Shown here: in pieces, positions 8,594 through 16,229 of the stretch | Layout: the number at the start of each line of letters is the position of its first letter | Position numbering within the stretch: the stretch's first letter is position 1 | Source: Egicoccus sp. AB-alg6-2 | GTDB lineage: Bacteria; Actinomycetota; Nitriliruptoria; Nitriliruptorales; Nitriliruptoraceae | Assembly (NCBI RefSeq): GCF_041821025.1 | Contig: NZ_JBGUAY010000002.1 | Coordinates: 434,001 to 498,000 of the forward strand | Direction: 5' to 3' | Length of the DNA stretch: 64,000 bases | Translations under genes and position numbers: made by a program | The notes under the pieces: model-generated | Told to the model about the DNA's origin: nothing | Seen by the model: only the letters and a program-made list of their open reading frames with translations | Databases searched by the model: none

Positions 8594-9511
8594 ATGCGTC
8601 TGCACGACGGTGTCCTGTTCTTTCCCGTCACCCCCTTCGACGATGCCGGGGCGGTGGCACCCGACGTCCTCGCCAAGCACGTCGCCGACGGGATGGCGCA
8701 CCGACCCGGGGGCGTGTTCGCGGCGTGCGGCACGGGCGAACTGCACGCGCTCGACCTCCCCGAGCACGAGCTGACCGTACGGGCCGCCCGCGAGGTCGTG
8801 GACGGTCGGGTGCCGGTGGTCGCCGGCGCCGGCGGGCCGCTGGCGCTCGCCCGCGAGCAGGCCCGCCAGGCGCAACGGGCCGGTGCGGACGGACTGCTGC
8901 TGCTGCCTCCCTACCTCGTCGGCGGCCCCCAGCAGGGCATCGTCGACTACGTCACCGACGTCGCGGCCGCCAGCGAGCTGCCGATCGTCCTCTACCAGCG
9001 CGGCCAGGTCCGCTTCGACGTCGACGCCCTGCGCACCCTCGCCGCGCACCCGCGGGTGGTCGGGCTCAAGGACGGCGCCGGCGACTTCGACCTGCTGCAG
9101 CGGCAGCTGCTGGCACTGCGCGCCGACCTCGGCGACGGGCTCGGCAGCGACTTCGCGCTGTTCAACGGCCTGCCGACCGCCGAGTTCACCATGCCGGCGT
9201 ACCGCGGCATCGGCATGACCCGGTGGTCGTCCGCCGCGTTCGCCTTCCTGCCCGAGGTGGCCAACGCCTTCCACGACGCCCACGTCGGCGGCGACGTCGA
9301 CCGCGAACGCGAGCTGCTGACCCGCTTCTACGCGCCGCTGGTGCGCCTGCGCGACCAGGTCCCCGGCTACGCGGTGTCCCTGGTCAAGGCGGGCGTCCGC
9401 CTGCGGGGCCTCGACGTCGGGGGCGTGCGCGCGCCTCTGGTCGACCCCTCGCCCCAGCACCTCGCCGAGCTCGAGTCCCTGGTCGCGGTGGGACTGGAGC
9501 TCGCGGAATGA
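8594..9511 (+). CDS. kdgD: 5-dehydro-4-deoxyglucarate dehydratase
   Basis: 305 aa member of the dihydrodipicolinate synthase/N-acetylneuraminate lyase family. It catalyses dehydration and decarboxylation of 5-dehydro-4-deoxy-D-glucarate to 2,5-dioxopentanoate. The pattern is characteristic: FFPVTPFDD (9-17), ACGTGELHAL (44-53), LLLLPPYLV (101-109), Tyr134 in VLYQRG and Schiff-base Lys159 in GLKDGAGDF. The length is typical. AGGAG lies 7-8 nt before the ATG. The stop overlaps the start of the next gene (ATGA). Together with the aldehyde dehydrogenase two genes later, it completes aldarate conversion to 2-oxoglutarate. Confidence 0.93.
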   Translation: MRLHDGVLFFPVTPFDDAGAVAPDVLAKHVADGMAHRPGGVFAACGTGELHALDLPEHELTVRAAREVVDGRVPVVAGAGGPLALAREQARQAQRAGADGLLLLPPYLVGGPQQGIVDYVTDVAAASELPIVLYQRGQVRFDVDALRTLAAHPRVVGLKDGAGDFDLLQRQLLALRADLGDGLGSDFALFNGLPTAEFTMPAYRGIGMTRWSSAAFAFLPEVANAFHDAHVGGDVDRERELLTRFYAPLVRLRDQVPGYAVSLVKAGVRLRGLDVGGVRAPLVDPSPQHLAELESLVAVGLELAE

Positions 9512-10596
9512 GCCCACCGGCCGTGATCCGCGACCTCACGACGCGCCATCTGCGCCTGTCGCTGCCGCGGCCGTGGGGCCCCGACGTCGCCGCCAACCAT
9601 CTCGTGGTGGTCGAGATCACGCTCGACGACGGCACGCAGGGGACCGGCGTGAGCTGGACACCACGGGTCGGCCCGGAGGCCGTGCACGCCCTGCTCGAGC
9701 ACGACTGCCGCCGGATCGTGACCGGCCTGCCCGGTGAGCCCGAGCTGGTCTGGGACCTGCTGTGGGAGCGCCTGCACGAGGGCGGCAGCGGCGGGCTGAC
9801 CACCATCGCGATGGCGGGGATCGACCTCGCCCTGTGGGACGCCCGCGGACGTCGCCAGGAGCGCAGCCTCGTCGACCTGCTCGGACGACGCCACGTCGCG
9901 GTCCCGACCTACGCGAGCGGCATCAACCTGTACTACCCGCTCGACGACCTGCTGGCGCAGGTGAAGGGCTGGATCGACGCCGGACACCGCGCCGTGAAGA
10001 TCAAGGTCGGCCGGCCCGACCTCGCCGAGGACGTCGAGCGGGTCGCCGCCGTACGCGACCTGCTGGGCCCGGACCGGCTGCTGATGGTCGACGCCAACCA
10101 GCGGTGGGACCTGCCGACGGCCCGGCGCGCCATCGGAGCGCTCGCCCCCTACGGGCTGTACTGGGTCGAGGAGCCGCTGCTCGCCGACGCGACCTGGGCG
10201 TACGCCCAGCTGCGGGCGAGCGTGGACGTCCCGATCGCCGCGGGCGAGAACGCCCACACCATCCACCGCTTCCGCGACCTGCTCGACGCCGGTGCCGTCG
10301 ACGTCGCCCAACCCAACGTCGTGCGGGTCGGCGGCGTCACCCCCTTCCTGCGCATCGCCCAACTCGCCGCCACCTACGGCGTCACCGTCGTACCCCACCT
10401 GCTTCCCGAACTGTCGGGCCAACTGGCGTCGTGCCTGCCCGGCCCCACGATGGTGGAGGACGTCGACGGCGCCTCGTTCGCCGCGCTCGGCGCGCTCGCC
10501 GCGCCCTCCGGCGTCACCATGGAGGACGCGGTCCTGACCGCGCGCACCGGACCGGGGCTCGGCCTCCGGTTCGTCGACCACAAGGAATCGTCGTGA
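9508..10596 (+). CDS. Mandelate racemase/muconate lactonizing enzyme family protein (sugar-acid dehydratase or aldarolactone cycloisomerase)
   Basis: Enolase-superfamily enzyme, 362 aa. It has an N-terminal capping domain and then a TIM barrel. The KxK base motif is Lys164/Lys166 (KIKVG). Metal ligands are Asp195 (VDANQ), Glu in the EEP motif (221-223) and Glu247 (AGEN). His297 (PHLLPE) is the opposite-face base. The start overlaps the kdgD stop. The pathway context points to galactarolactone cycloisomerase (Gci-like) or a glucarate/galactarate dehydratase, which would supply the kdgD substrate. Which one cannot be decided without active-site comparison. Confidence 0.88.
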   Translation: MSPPAVIRDLTTRHLRLSLPRPWGPDVAANHLVVVEITLDDGTQGTGVSWTPRVGPEAVHALLEHDCRRIVTGLPGEPELVWDLLWERLHEGGSGGLTTIAMAGIDLALWDARGRRQERSLVDLLGRRHVAVPTYASGINLYYPLDDLLAQVKGWIDAGHRAVKIKVGRPDLAEDVERVAAVRDLLGPDRLLMVDANQRWDLPTARRAIGALAPYGLYWVEEPLLADATWAYAQLRASVDVPIAAGENAHTIHRFRDLLDAGAVDVAQPNVVRVGGVTPFLRIAQLAATYGVTVVPHLLPELSGQLASCLPGPTMVEDVDGASFAALGALAAPSGVTMEDAVLTARTGPGLGLRFVDHKESS

Positions 10597-12077
10597 CCAC
10601 CAGCCAGCCCACCGCCACCATCGGCGCCAGCCAGCCCCTGGAGCGCGCCGTCGCGGCCGCCGCCGAGGCGGCCCGTCCGCTTGCGGACCTCTCCGGCGAC
10701 GAGCGCGCCGGCCTGCTGGAGGCCGTGGCTGCCGCGCTCGACGACCACGTCGAGGAACTGGTCGCCATCGCCGACCGCGAGACCTCGCTCGGCACCACGC
10801 GTCTCACGGGTGAGGTGGCCCGCACCAGCGGGCAGCTGCGCCTGTTCGCCAGCGTGGTCCGCGAGGGCGCCCACCTCGAGGTCACCATCGACCACGCCGA
10901 CCCCGACGCGACCCCGCCACGGCCCGACCTGCGTCGCATGCTGGTGCCGTTGGGGCCGGTCGCGGTGTTCTCGGCCAGCAACTTCCCGTTCGCCTTCAGC
11001 GTGGCCGGTGGCGACACCGCCTCGGCGCTGGCCGCCGGCTGTCCCGTCGTGGTCAAGGCCCACTCCGGCCACCTCGAGCTGTCGCGCCGTACGGCCGAGA
11101 TCGTCGCCGCGGCGCTCGACGACGCCGGCGCTCCGGCCGGCACGTTCGCGCTGGTCGAAGGACGTCGCACCGGCCAGGACCTGGTCCAGGACCCGGCCAT
11201 CACCGCGGTCGGGTTCACGGGCTCGGTCGCCGGTGGTCGCGCCCTCTTCGATCTCGCCACCTCACGGCCCGACCCGATCCCGTTCTACGGCGAACTCGGC
11301 AGCATCAACCCGGTCGTGATCACCGCCGGCGCCGTCGCCGCCCGTGCCGACGAGCTGGCCGTCGGCCTGACCGGCTCCTTCACGATGGGGGTGGGCCAGT
11401 TCTGCACCAAGCCGGGGGTGCTGCTGATCCCCGCCGAAACCGGGTTCGAACAGCGCCTCGCCGACGCCGTCACCGAGGCTGCGGTCGGCCCGCAGCGAAT
11501 GCTCACCGACCGGATGGCGACCTCCTTCGACGAGGGCACGCGCGACCTGGCCGCCGCCGACGGGGTCGAGACCCTGGTGGCCGCCGCGGAGACGCCGTCG
11601 GGCGCGGCGACACCGCAGGTCTTCGCCACCGACGTCGCGGCCCTGCTCGCCGACCCCGAGCGGCTGCTCGAGGAGCGCTTCGGTCCCGCCTGCCTGCTCG
11701 TGCGCTACCGCGACGAGGACGAACGGGATGCCGCCGTGGCCGTCCTGCCCGGAAGCCTGACCGCGACCGTGCACGCCGAACCGGAGGAGTTCGACGCCAT
11801 CCGGGCCACGGTCCGGCTGCTGCGTGAGCGGGCCGGCCGGGTGCTCTTCGACGGCTGGCCGACCGGCGTCGCCGTCACGTGGTCGCAGCACCACGGCGGA
11901 CCGTGGCCCGCGACGACCGCGCCGCTGCACACCTCGGTCGGAGCCACCGCGATCCGCCGCTTCCTGCGTCCGGTGACCTTCCAGGACGCACCCGAGGCCC
12001 TGCTGCCCGAGGCGTTGCACGAGCACAACCCACTCGGCGTGCCGCGTAGGGTGGACGGGGTTCTCGAACCCAGGTAG
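10593..12077 (+). CDS. Aldehyde dehydrogenase, probable 2,5-dioxovalerate (2-oxoglutarate semialdehyde) dehydrogenase
   Basis: 494 aa NAD(P)-dependent aldehyde dehydrogenase. Catalytic Cys271 is in GQFCTKPG, the general-base Glu234 in FYGELGSINP, the oxyanion Asn130 in FSASNFPF, and Lys155 in VVVKAHSGH. GELGSINP and the FSASNFPFAFS stretch are typical of the 2-oxoglutarate semialdehyde dehydrogenase subfamily. The GTG start overlaps the previous stop (GTGA). It oxidises the KdgD product 2,5-dioxopentanoate to 2-oxoglutarate, which enters the TCA cycle. Well supported by both sequence and neighbours. Confidence 0.92.
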   Translation: MTTSQPTATIGASQPLERAVAAAAEAARPLADLSGDERAGLLEAVAAALDDHVEELVAIADRETSLGTTRLTGEVARTSGQLRLFASVVREGAHLEVTIDHADPDATPPRPDLRRMLVPLGPVAVFSASNFPFAFSVAGGDTASALAAGCPVVVKAHSGHLELSRRTAEIVAAALDDAGAPAGTFALVEGRRTGQDLVQDPAITAVGFTGSVAGGRALFDLATSRPDPIPFYGELGSINPVVITAGAVAARADELAVGLTGSFTMGVGQFCTKPGVLLIPAETGFEQRLADAVTEAAVGPQRMLTDRMATSFDEGTRDLAAADGVETLVAAAETPSGAATPQVFATDVAALLADPERLLEERFGPACLLVRYRDEDERDAAVAVLPGSLTATVHAEPEEFDAIRATVRLLRERAGRVLFDGWPTGVAVTWSQHHGGPWPATTAPLHTSVGATAIRRFLRPVTFQDAPEALLPEALHEHNPLGVPRRVDGVLEPR

Positions 12078-12081
12078 CCAC

Positions 12082-13185
12082 GTGCGCGTACTGATCTGCC
12101 CCGACTCGTTCAAGGGCACCCTGACCGCCGCCCAGGCCGCCGAGGCCATCGCCGCCGGGTGGGGGTCTGCGCGGCCGGAGGACGTGCTGGAGTCGTGTCC
12201 GCTCTCCGACGGTGGCGACGGCCTGCTCGAGGTCGTGGCCGCGTCGGGGGAGTGGCGTCACGAACGCGGTCGAGCCGAGGATCCACTGCGTCGCCCGGTC
12301 GAGGTCGCCTGGTTGCGGCGCGGGAACACCGTCGTGGTCGAGTCGGCCGCGGCGTGCGGTCTGCACCTCGTCGACGAGGCCGAACGCGACCCGGCCGGCG
12401 CCTCCACCTTCGGCGTCGGACAGCTGTTGCGCCTGGCCCGGCAGGGCGGCGTCGAGGCGGTCCACGTCGGCCTGGGCGGCTCGGCGACGGTCGACGGGGG
12501 GATCGGCATGCTGGCCGCCCTGGGCGCCGACCTCGTCGACGCCGACGGCGCCCCGGTGGGCGCCGCCGGTGCGCCCGACCTCGCCCGGATCGCACGGGCC
12601 GCACCCGGCCGGGCCCGCGACTGGTTCGACCTCGACCTGGTCGTGGTCAGCGACGTCACCACCACGCTGCCCGACGCCGCCGCGGTGTTCGGCCCGCAGA
12701 AGGGCGCCACGCCGCAGGACGTCGTCCGGCTGACGGCCGGCCTGACGCGGTTCGCCGACGCCGTCGAGGCCGGATTCGACCGGCCCGGCCTGCGGCAGCA
12801 GCCGGGGACGGGCGCCGCCGGCGGTCTCGGGTTCGCGCTGGCGGCGCTCGGTGCCCGCGTCGTCGACGGCGCCGACCACGTCGCCGCCATGGTGGGACTG
12901 GAGGAGGCCGTCGCCGCGGCCGATCTGGTCGTCGTCGGCGAGGGACAGCTCGACGCGACCTCGCTGCAGGGCAAGGTGATCGGCGGTGTGCTCGCCCGGG
13001 CCGTCCGGCACGGGGTGCCGGTCGCGGCCGTGGTGGGCCGCGTCGCCGAGCGGTCCGACGGACTGGTCGACGTCGCCGAGGCGTCGCCGGACGGACCCGG
13101 CGTCGACCCGGTTGCCGACGTTCGCGCCGCCGCGAGGCGCCTGGCGTCCGGGATCAGGCTCGACGCGCGATCGGCAGGCCGGTGA
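12082..13185 (+). CDS. Glycerate kinase
   Basis: 367 aa glycerate kinase of the GarK/GlxK fold, phosphorylating D-glycerate with ATP. Family motifs include CPDSFKGTLTAAQAAEAI at the N-terminus, LSDGGDG (41-47), GLGGSATVDGG around residue 130, GTGAAGGLGFAL, and VVGEGQLDATSLQGK near the C-terminus. It starts with GTG 4 bp after the aldehyde dehydrogenase stop. It is the last gene of the first operon, and its 3' end overlaps the convergent regulator gene by 32 bp. The KdgD route makes no glycerate, so this kinase may serve the glycosyl-glycerate hydrolase candidates in the neighbouring locus (inference). Confidence 0.92.
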   Translation: MRVLICPDSFKGTLTAAQAAEAIAAGWGSARPEDVLESCPLSDGGDGLLEVVAASGEWRHERGRAEDPLRRPVEVAWLRRGNTVVVESAAACGLHLVDEAERDPAGASTFGVGQLLRLARQGGVEAVHVGLGGSATVDGGIGMLAALGADLVDADGAPVGAAGAPDLARIARAAPGRARDWFDLDLVVVSDVTTTLPDAAAVFGPQKGATPQDVVRLTAGLTRFADAVEAGFDRPGLRQQPGTGAAGGLGFALAALGARVVDGADHVAAMVGLEEAVAAADLVVVGEGQLDATSLQGKVIGGVLARAVRHGVPVAAVVGRVAERSDGLVDVAEASPDGPGVDPVADVRAAARRLASGIRLDARSAGR

Positions 13186-14590
13186 TGGCCTCGATCATCT
13201 CGCTGGCCCGGGTGGCGGCCGCCGCGGGGGCGTGCCGGCCGGTGAGCACCGCCTCGCACATCGCCTGCAACTGCACGGACACGCGCAGGTAGGCCGACGT
13301 CTGCGGGCGCACGGCCGCCGGCGCCACCAGCGAGGCGGTCAGCGCCAGCAACGGTGAGTCGCAGACGGTCTCCTCGAGCGCGGAACGCCGCGGTGGGATG
13401 CGTCCGGTGTGGCGTGCCATCTGCACCACGCGTTCGGTGTCCACCAGGTACTGCAGCGTGCGCATCGCCAGCTTGGGATTGGCCGCCTGGCGCATGATCA
13501 CGTAGGTCATGCTGCCGAGCACGCAGGCCGGCGCGCCACGCGGACCGGCGGGAACCGCGACGAACCCGACCTGGTCCCACAGCGCGTCGACGGAGATGCC
13601 CATGGCGTCGGCGATGGTGCCGGCCTCGTAACTGCCCCCGAAGCTGAAGGCGGCGGCGCCCTCCGCGAGCAGCCGCGCGGGACGGTCCCACGGCCAGCGC
13701 ACGCACTCGCGGGAGAGCAGTCCGTCCGCCGTCAGGCGTTGCAGGAACGCCAACGCCTCGACGGTGGCCGGTGCGTCCAGCCGGATCCCGTCCGCACCGA
13801 GCACCTCGGCGCTGTTGGAGGCCAGCAGAGCCACGAGGCAGTACGTCGTGGTCTCGTCGGCGCGGGTCCCACCCGGCATGGTCACCGGGTGTGCGATGCC
13901 GCGTGCGGCCGCGGCCTGCGCCGCCACGTGCAGTTCTTCCCACGTGGTCGGCGGGTCGTGACCGATCGCGGCCAGCACGTCGCGGCGGTACCACAACCCC
14001 GCGACGTCGGCGTCGGCGGACACGCCGTAGGGGCGACCCTCGTGCTGGCCGGCCGTCACACAGGCGTCGAGGAAGTCGCGGTCGTGCTCGTCGGCGAACC
14101 AGGCCGGGTCCAACTCGTCAAGGGGATGCAGGAAGCCCGCCGACGCCAGCTCCGAGACCCACACGGCGTCGAGCAGGGCCACGTCGGGTGCGCGACCCTC
14201 GGCGACCGCCCGGGTGAGCGTCGCGTGCAGCGCCGGCCGCGCCACCGTCGCCACGTTGAGCCGCACCTCGGGCGGGGCGGCGTCACGCACGATCCGGTCC
14301 CAGGCGCCTTCGGTGACCAGGACCCGCAGCTCCGGGCCGTCGGAGGGCCGGTGGATCCAGTGCGGGTTGACGAAGGTGCCGCTGCCGCGGCGGCGGATGA
14401 TGGCCCCCTCGTCGGCCAGTTCACGAAGGGCGCGGTTGACCGGACTGCGGCTGATCGCGAAGCGCTCGCACAGCTCGTGCTCGGTCGGCAGCTGCCCGTC
14501 GGTCCCGTAGCGCCCCTGCAGGATGTCTTCGAGGAGCAGCGTCTTGAGCTGGTAGTAGATCGGCACCGGCAGCGAGGGATCGATGGACAC
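13154..14590 (-). CDS. GntR-type regulator fused to a MalE-like solute-binding domain
   Basis: 478 aa, cytoplasmic (no signal peptide). Residues 1-75 form a GntR winged helix: PIYYQLKTLL, LPTEHELCERFAISR (recognition region) and IIRRRGSGTFV. From about residue 85 it reads as a family 1 sugar ABC-binding protein: PDVALLDAVWVSELASAGFLHPLD, GRPYGVSADADVAGLWYR, PTTWEELHVAAQ, AAFSFGGSYEAG and a C-terminal helical lobe. GAGGAT lies 7 nt before the GTG. It probably senses a sugar with the binding-protein fold and represses the divergent operon at 14804 onward, via the palindrome at 14713. Most GntR proteins use FadR, HutC or MocR effector domains, so this fusion is uncommon. Confidence 0.88.
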   Translation of the reverse strand: MSIDPSLPVPIYYQLKTLLLEDILQGRYGTDGQLPTEHELCERFAISRSPVNRALRELADEGAIIRRRGSGTFVNPHWIHRPSDGPELRVLVTEGAWDRIVRDAAPPEVRLNVATVARPALHATLTRAVAEGRAPDVALLDAVWVSELASAGFLHPLDELDPAWFADEHDRDFLDACVTAGQHEGRPYGVSADADVAGLWYRRDVLAAIGHDPPTTWEELHVAAQAAAARGIAHPVTMPGGTRADETTTYCLVALLASNSAEVLGADGIRLDAPATVEALAFLQRLTADGLLSRECVRWPWDRPARLLAEGAAAFSFGGSYEAGTIADAMGISVDALWDQVGFVAVPAGPRGAPACVLGSMTYVIMRQAANPKLAMRTLQYLVDTERVVQMARHTGRIPPRRSALEETVCDSPLLALTASLVAPAAVRPQTSAYLRVSVQLQAMCEAVLTGRHAPAAAATRASEMIEAITGLPIARRA

Positions 14591-14712
14591 CCGCAGATCC
14601 TCGTTCGTGGTCGCAGCCGCCGGGCCGCCGCGCGCCCGCGGACAAGGTGTATCGCATCGAGGCAGCGATGTTGCCCTGACCGGGGGTTGACGCGGATGAT
14701 CGAGCGACTAGG

Positions 14713-14734
14713 TTTGTCATAAAGCTATAACAAA
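14713..14734. promoter_or_regulatory. AT-rich palindrome in the divergent regulator/GH63 intergenic region
   Basis: Imperfect inverted repeat with arms TTTGT-c-ATA and TAT-a-ACAAA around a 4-nt centre (AAGC). It is one of the few AT-rich stretches in the window and lies between the GntR-type regulator (start 14590) and the GH63-like gene. Its length and symmetry suit a dimeric winged-helix repressor. It is the best candidate operator for the regulator; it may also contain the -10 region of the rightward promoter. Confidence 0.6.
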
Positions 14735-14803
14735 GATGCAATTGGGAGCGTCCGGGTCGCGACGGGAGTCGTGCTCGGGCCGGCATCGGGAGTGGTCCTC
14801 GGT

Positions 14804-16153
14804 ATGGCCGTCACCGGATCGCACGACGAGTTGGCCGCCGCGGCGTCGGCGGTGCTCGAGCGCAACTGGATGGGACACGCCACGCGGCCCTCCCCGCGGC
14901 TGTATCCGCACCAGTGGAGCTGGGACTCGGCGTTCATGGCCATGGGGCAGGCGCTCGCCGACCCGCAGCGGGCCCAGCAGGAGTTGCGCAGCCTCTTCGC
15001 GGCCCAGTGGTCCAACGGGCTGCTGCCCCACATCGTCTTCAGCGAGGGTCCCGGGCGCTACTTCCCGGGCGCGGACTTCTGGCAGAGCGGCCGTTGTCCC
15101 TACGCACCGCGGCGTCCGCAGACCTCGGGGATCGTGCAGCCGCCCGTGCACGCGCTGTCGGCCTGGCGGGTCTTCGAGCGCCTGCCCGATCGTGACCTCG
15201 GACGTGCCTTCCTGGCCGAGCTGTTGCCCCAGCTGACCGCCTGGCACGCCTACCTGTACCGCGAACGTGCCGACGAGCACGGCCTGGTCGAGATCTGGCA
15301 TCCCTGGGAGTCGGGGATGGACAACTCGCCGCTGTGGGACGCCGCGCTCGCCCGGATCGATCCGGCGCCCGAGCAGATCCCGTCCTACGAGCGGATCGAC
15401 CTCGACTACGCCGAGGTCGACCACCGCCCGACCGACCGCGAGTACGACCGCTACGTCTTCCTCGTGGCGTCGATGCGCGACCGGGCCTACCTGCCCGACC
15501 GCATCCGGGCCGACCTGCCGTTCCGGGTGCAGGACGCGCTGTTCAACAGCATCCTCGTCCGCGCCAACCGCGACCTCGCGCGCATCGCCCGCGAGGTCGG
15601 CGCCGACCACCGCCAGTTCGACGACTGGGCCGCGTGGACCGCGGGCGGCATCGAGGCGCGCATGTGGAGCGAGGACGAGGGCCTCTACCTCGACGTCGAC
15701 GCCTGCACCGGTGAACGCATCGGCATCCGCACCTTCGCCGGGTTCACCCCGCTGCTCGCGGGCGTGCCCGACTCGACGCGCGCCGCCCGCCTGGTGGCCG
15801 AACTCGACACGTTCGCGGTCGCCTCGGCCGACGGCCTGCTCGTGCCGAGTCTCGGGCGCGACGATCCCCGCTTCGAGCCCGCCCGCTACTGGCGTGGGCC
15901 CGCCTGGCCCGTCGTGCAGTGGGTGCTGCAGGACGGGCTCGACCAGTACGGCTATCGCGACCACGCAGCGCGCCTGCGTGCCGGCCTGCTCGCGGTGGTC
16001 GAACGCTCCGGTTTCTGGGAGCACTACGACCCCACCAGTGGCGACGCCAACGGTGGGGAGCACTTCGCCTGGACGGCCGCGATCGTCCTGGACGTTCTCG
16101 CGGCGGGTTCGGGAGCAGCACGCCGTTCGGGGGAGCCGGCACCGATCCCGTGA
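14804..16153 (+). CDS. GH63-like hydrolase (mannosyl-/glucosylglycerate hydrolase type)
   Basis: 449 aa (alpha/alpha)6-barrel glycosidase without signal peptide. Motifs match the MGH/GgH-like group of GH63: LYPHQWSWDSAFMA near the N-terminus (catalytic Asp candidate), AQWSNGLLPHIVF, EIWHPWESGMDNSP, YWRGPAWPVVQW and GGEHFAWTA near the C-terminus (catalytic Glu candidate). The ATG at 14804 has GGGAG 11 nt upstream. In-frame GTGs at 14771 and 14792 are alternatives. Characterised relatives release mannose or glucose from glyceryl glycosides, which fits the nearby glycerate kinase. It is the first gene of the operon facing the regulator. Confidence 0.85.
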   Translation: MAVTGSHDELAAAASAVLERNWMGHATRPSPRLYPHQWSWDSAFMAMGQALADPQRAQQELRSLFAAQWSNGLLPHIVFSEGPGRYFPGADFWQSGRCPYAPRRPQTSGIVQPPVHALSAWRVFERLPDRDLGRAFLAELLPQLTAWHAYLYRERADEHGLVEIWHPWESGMDNSPLWDAALARIDPAPEQIPSYERIDLDYAEVDHRPTDREYDRYVFLVASMRDRAYLPDRIRADLPFRVQDALFNSILVRANRDLARIAREVGADHRQFDDWAAWTAGGIEARMWSEDEGLYLDVDACTGERIGIRTFAGFTPLLAGVPDSTRAARLVAELDTFAVASADGLLVPSLGRDDPRFEPARYWRGPAWPVVQWVLQDGLDQYGYRDHAARLRAGLLAVVERSGFWEHYDPTSGDANGGEHFAWTAAIVLDVLAAGSGAARRSGEPAPIP

Positions 16154-16229
16154 CCGGGACGGCGTCGGAGCCAGCGCACCAGTCAACCGCCATCGTCATC
16201 CGTACCAGGGAGCTTGGGAGAACAACCGC

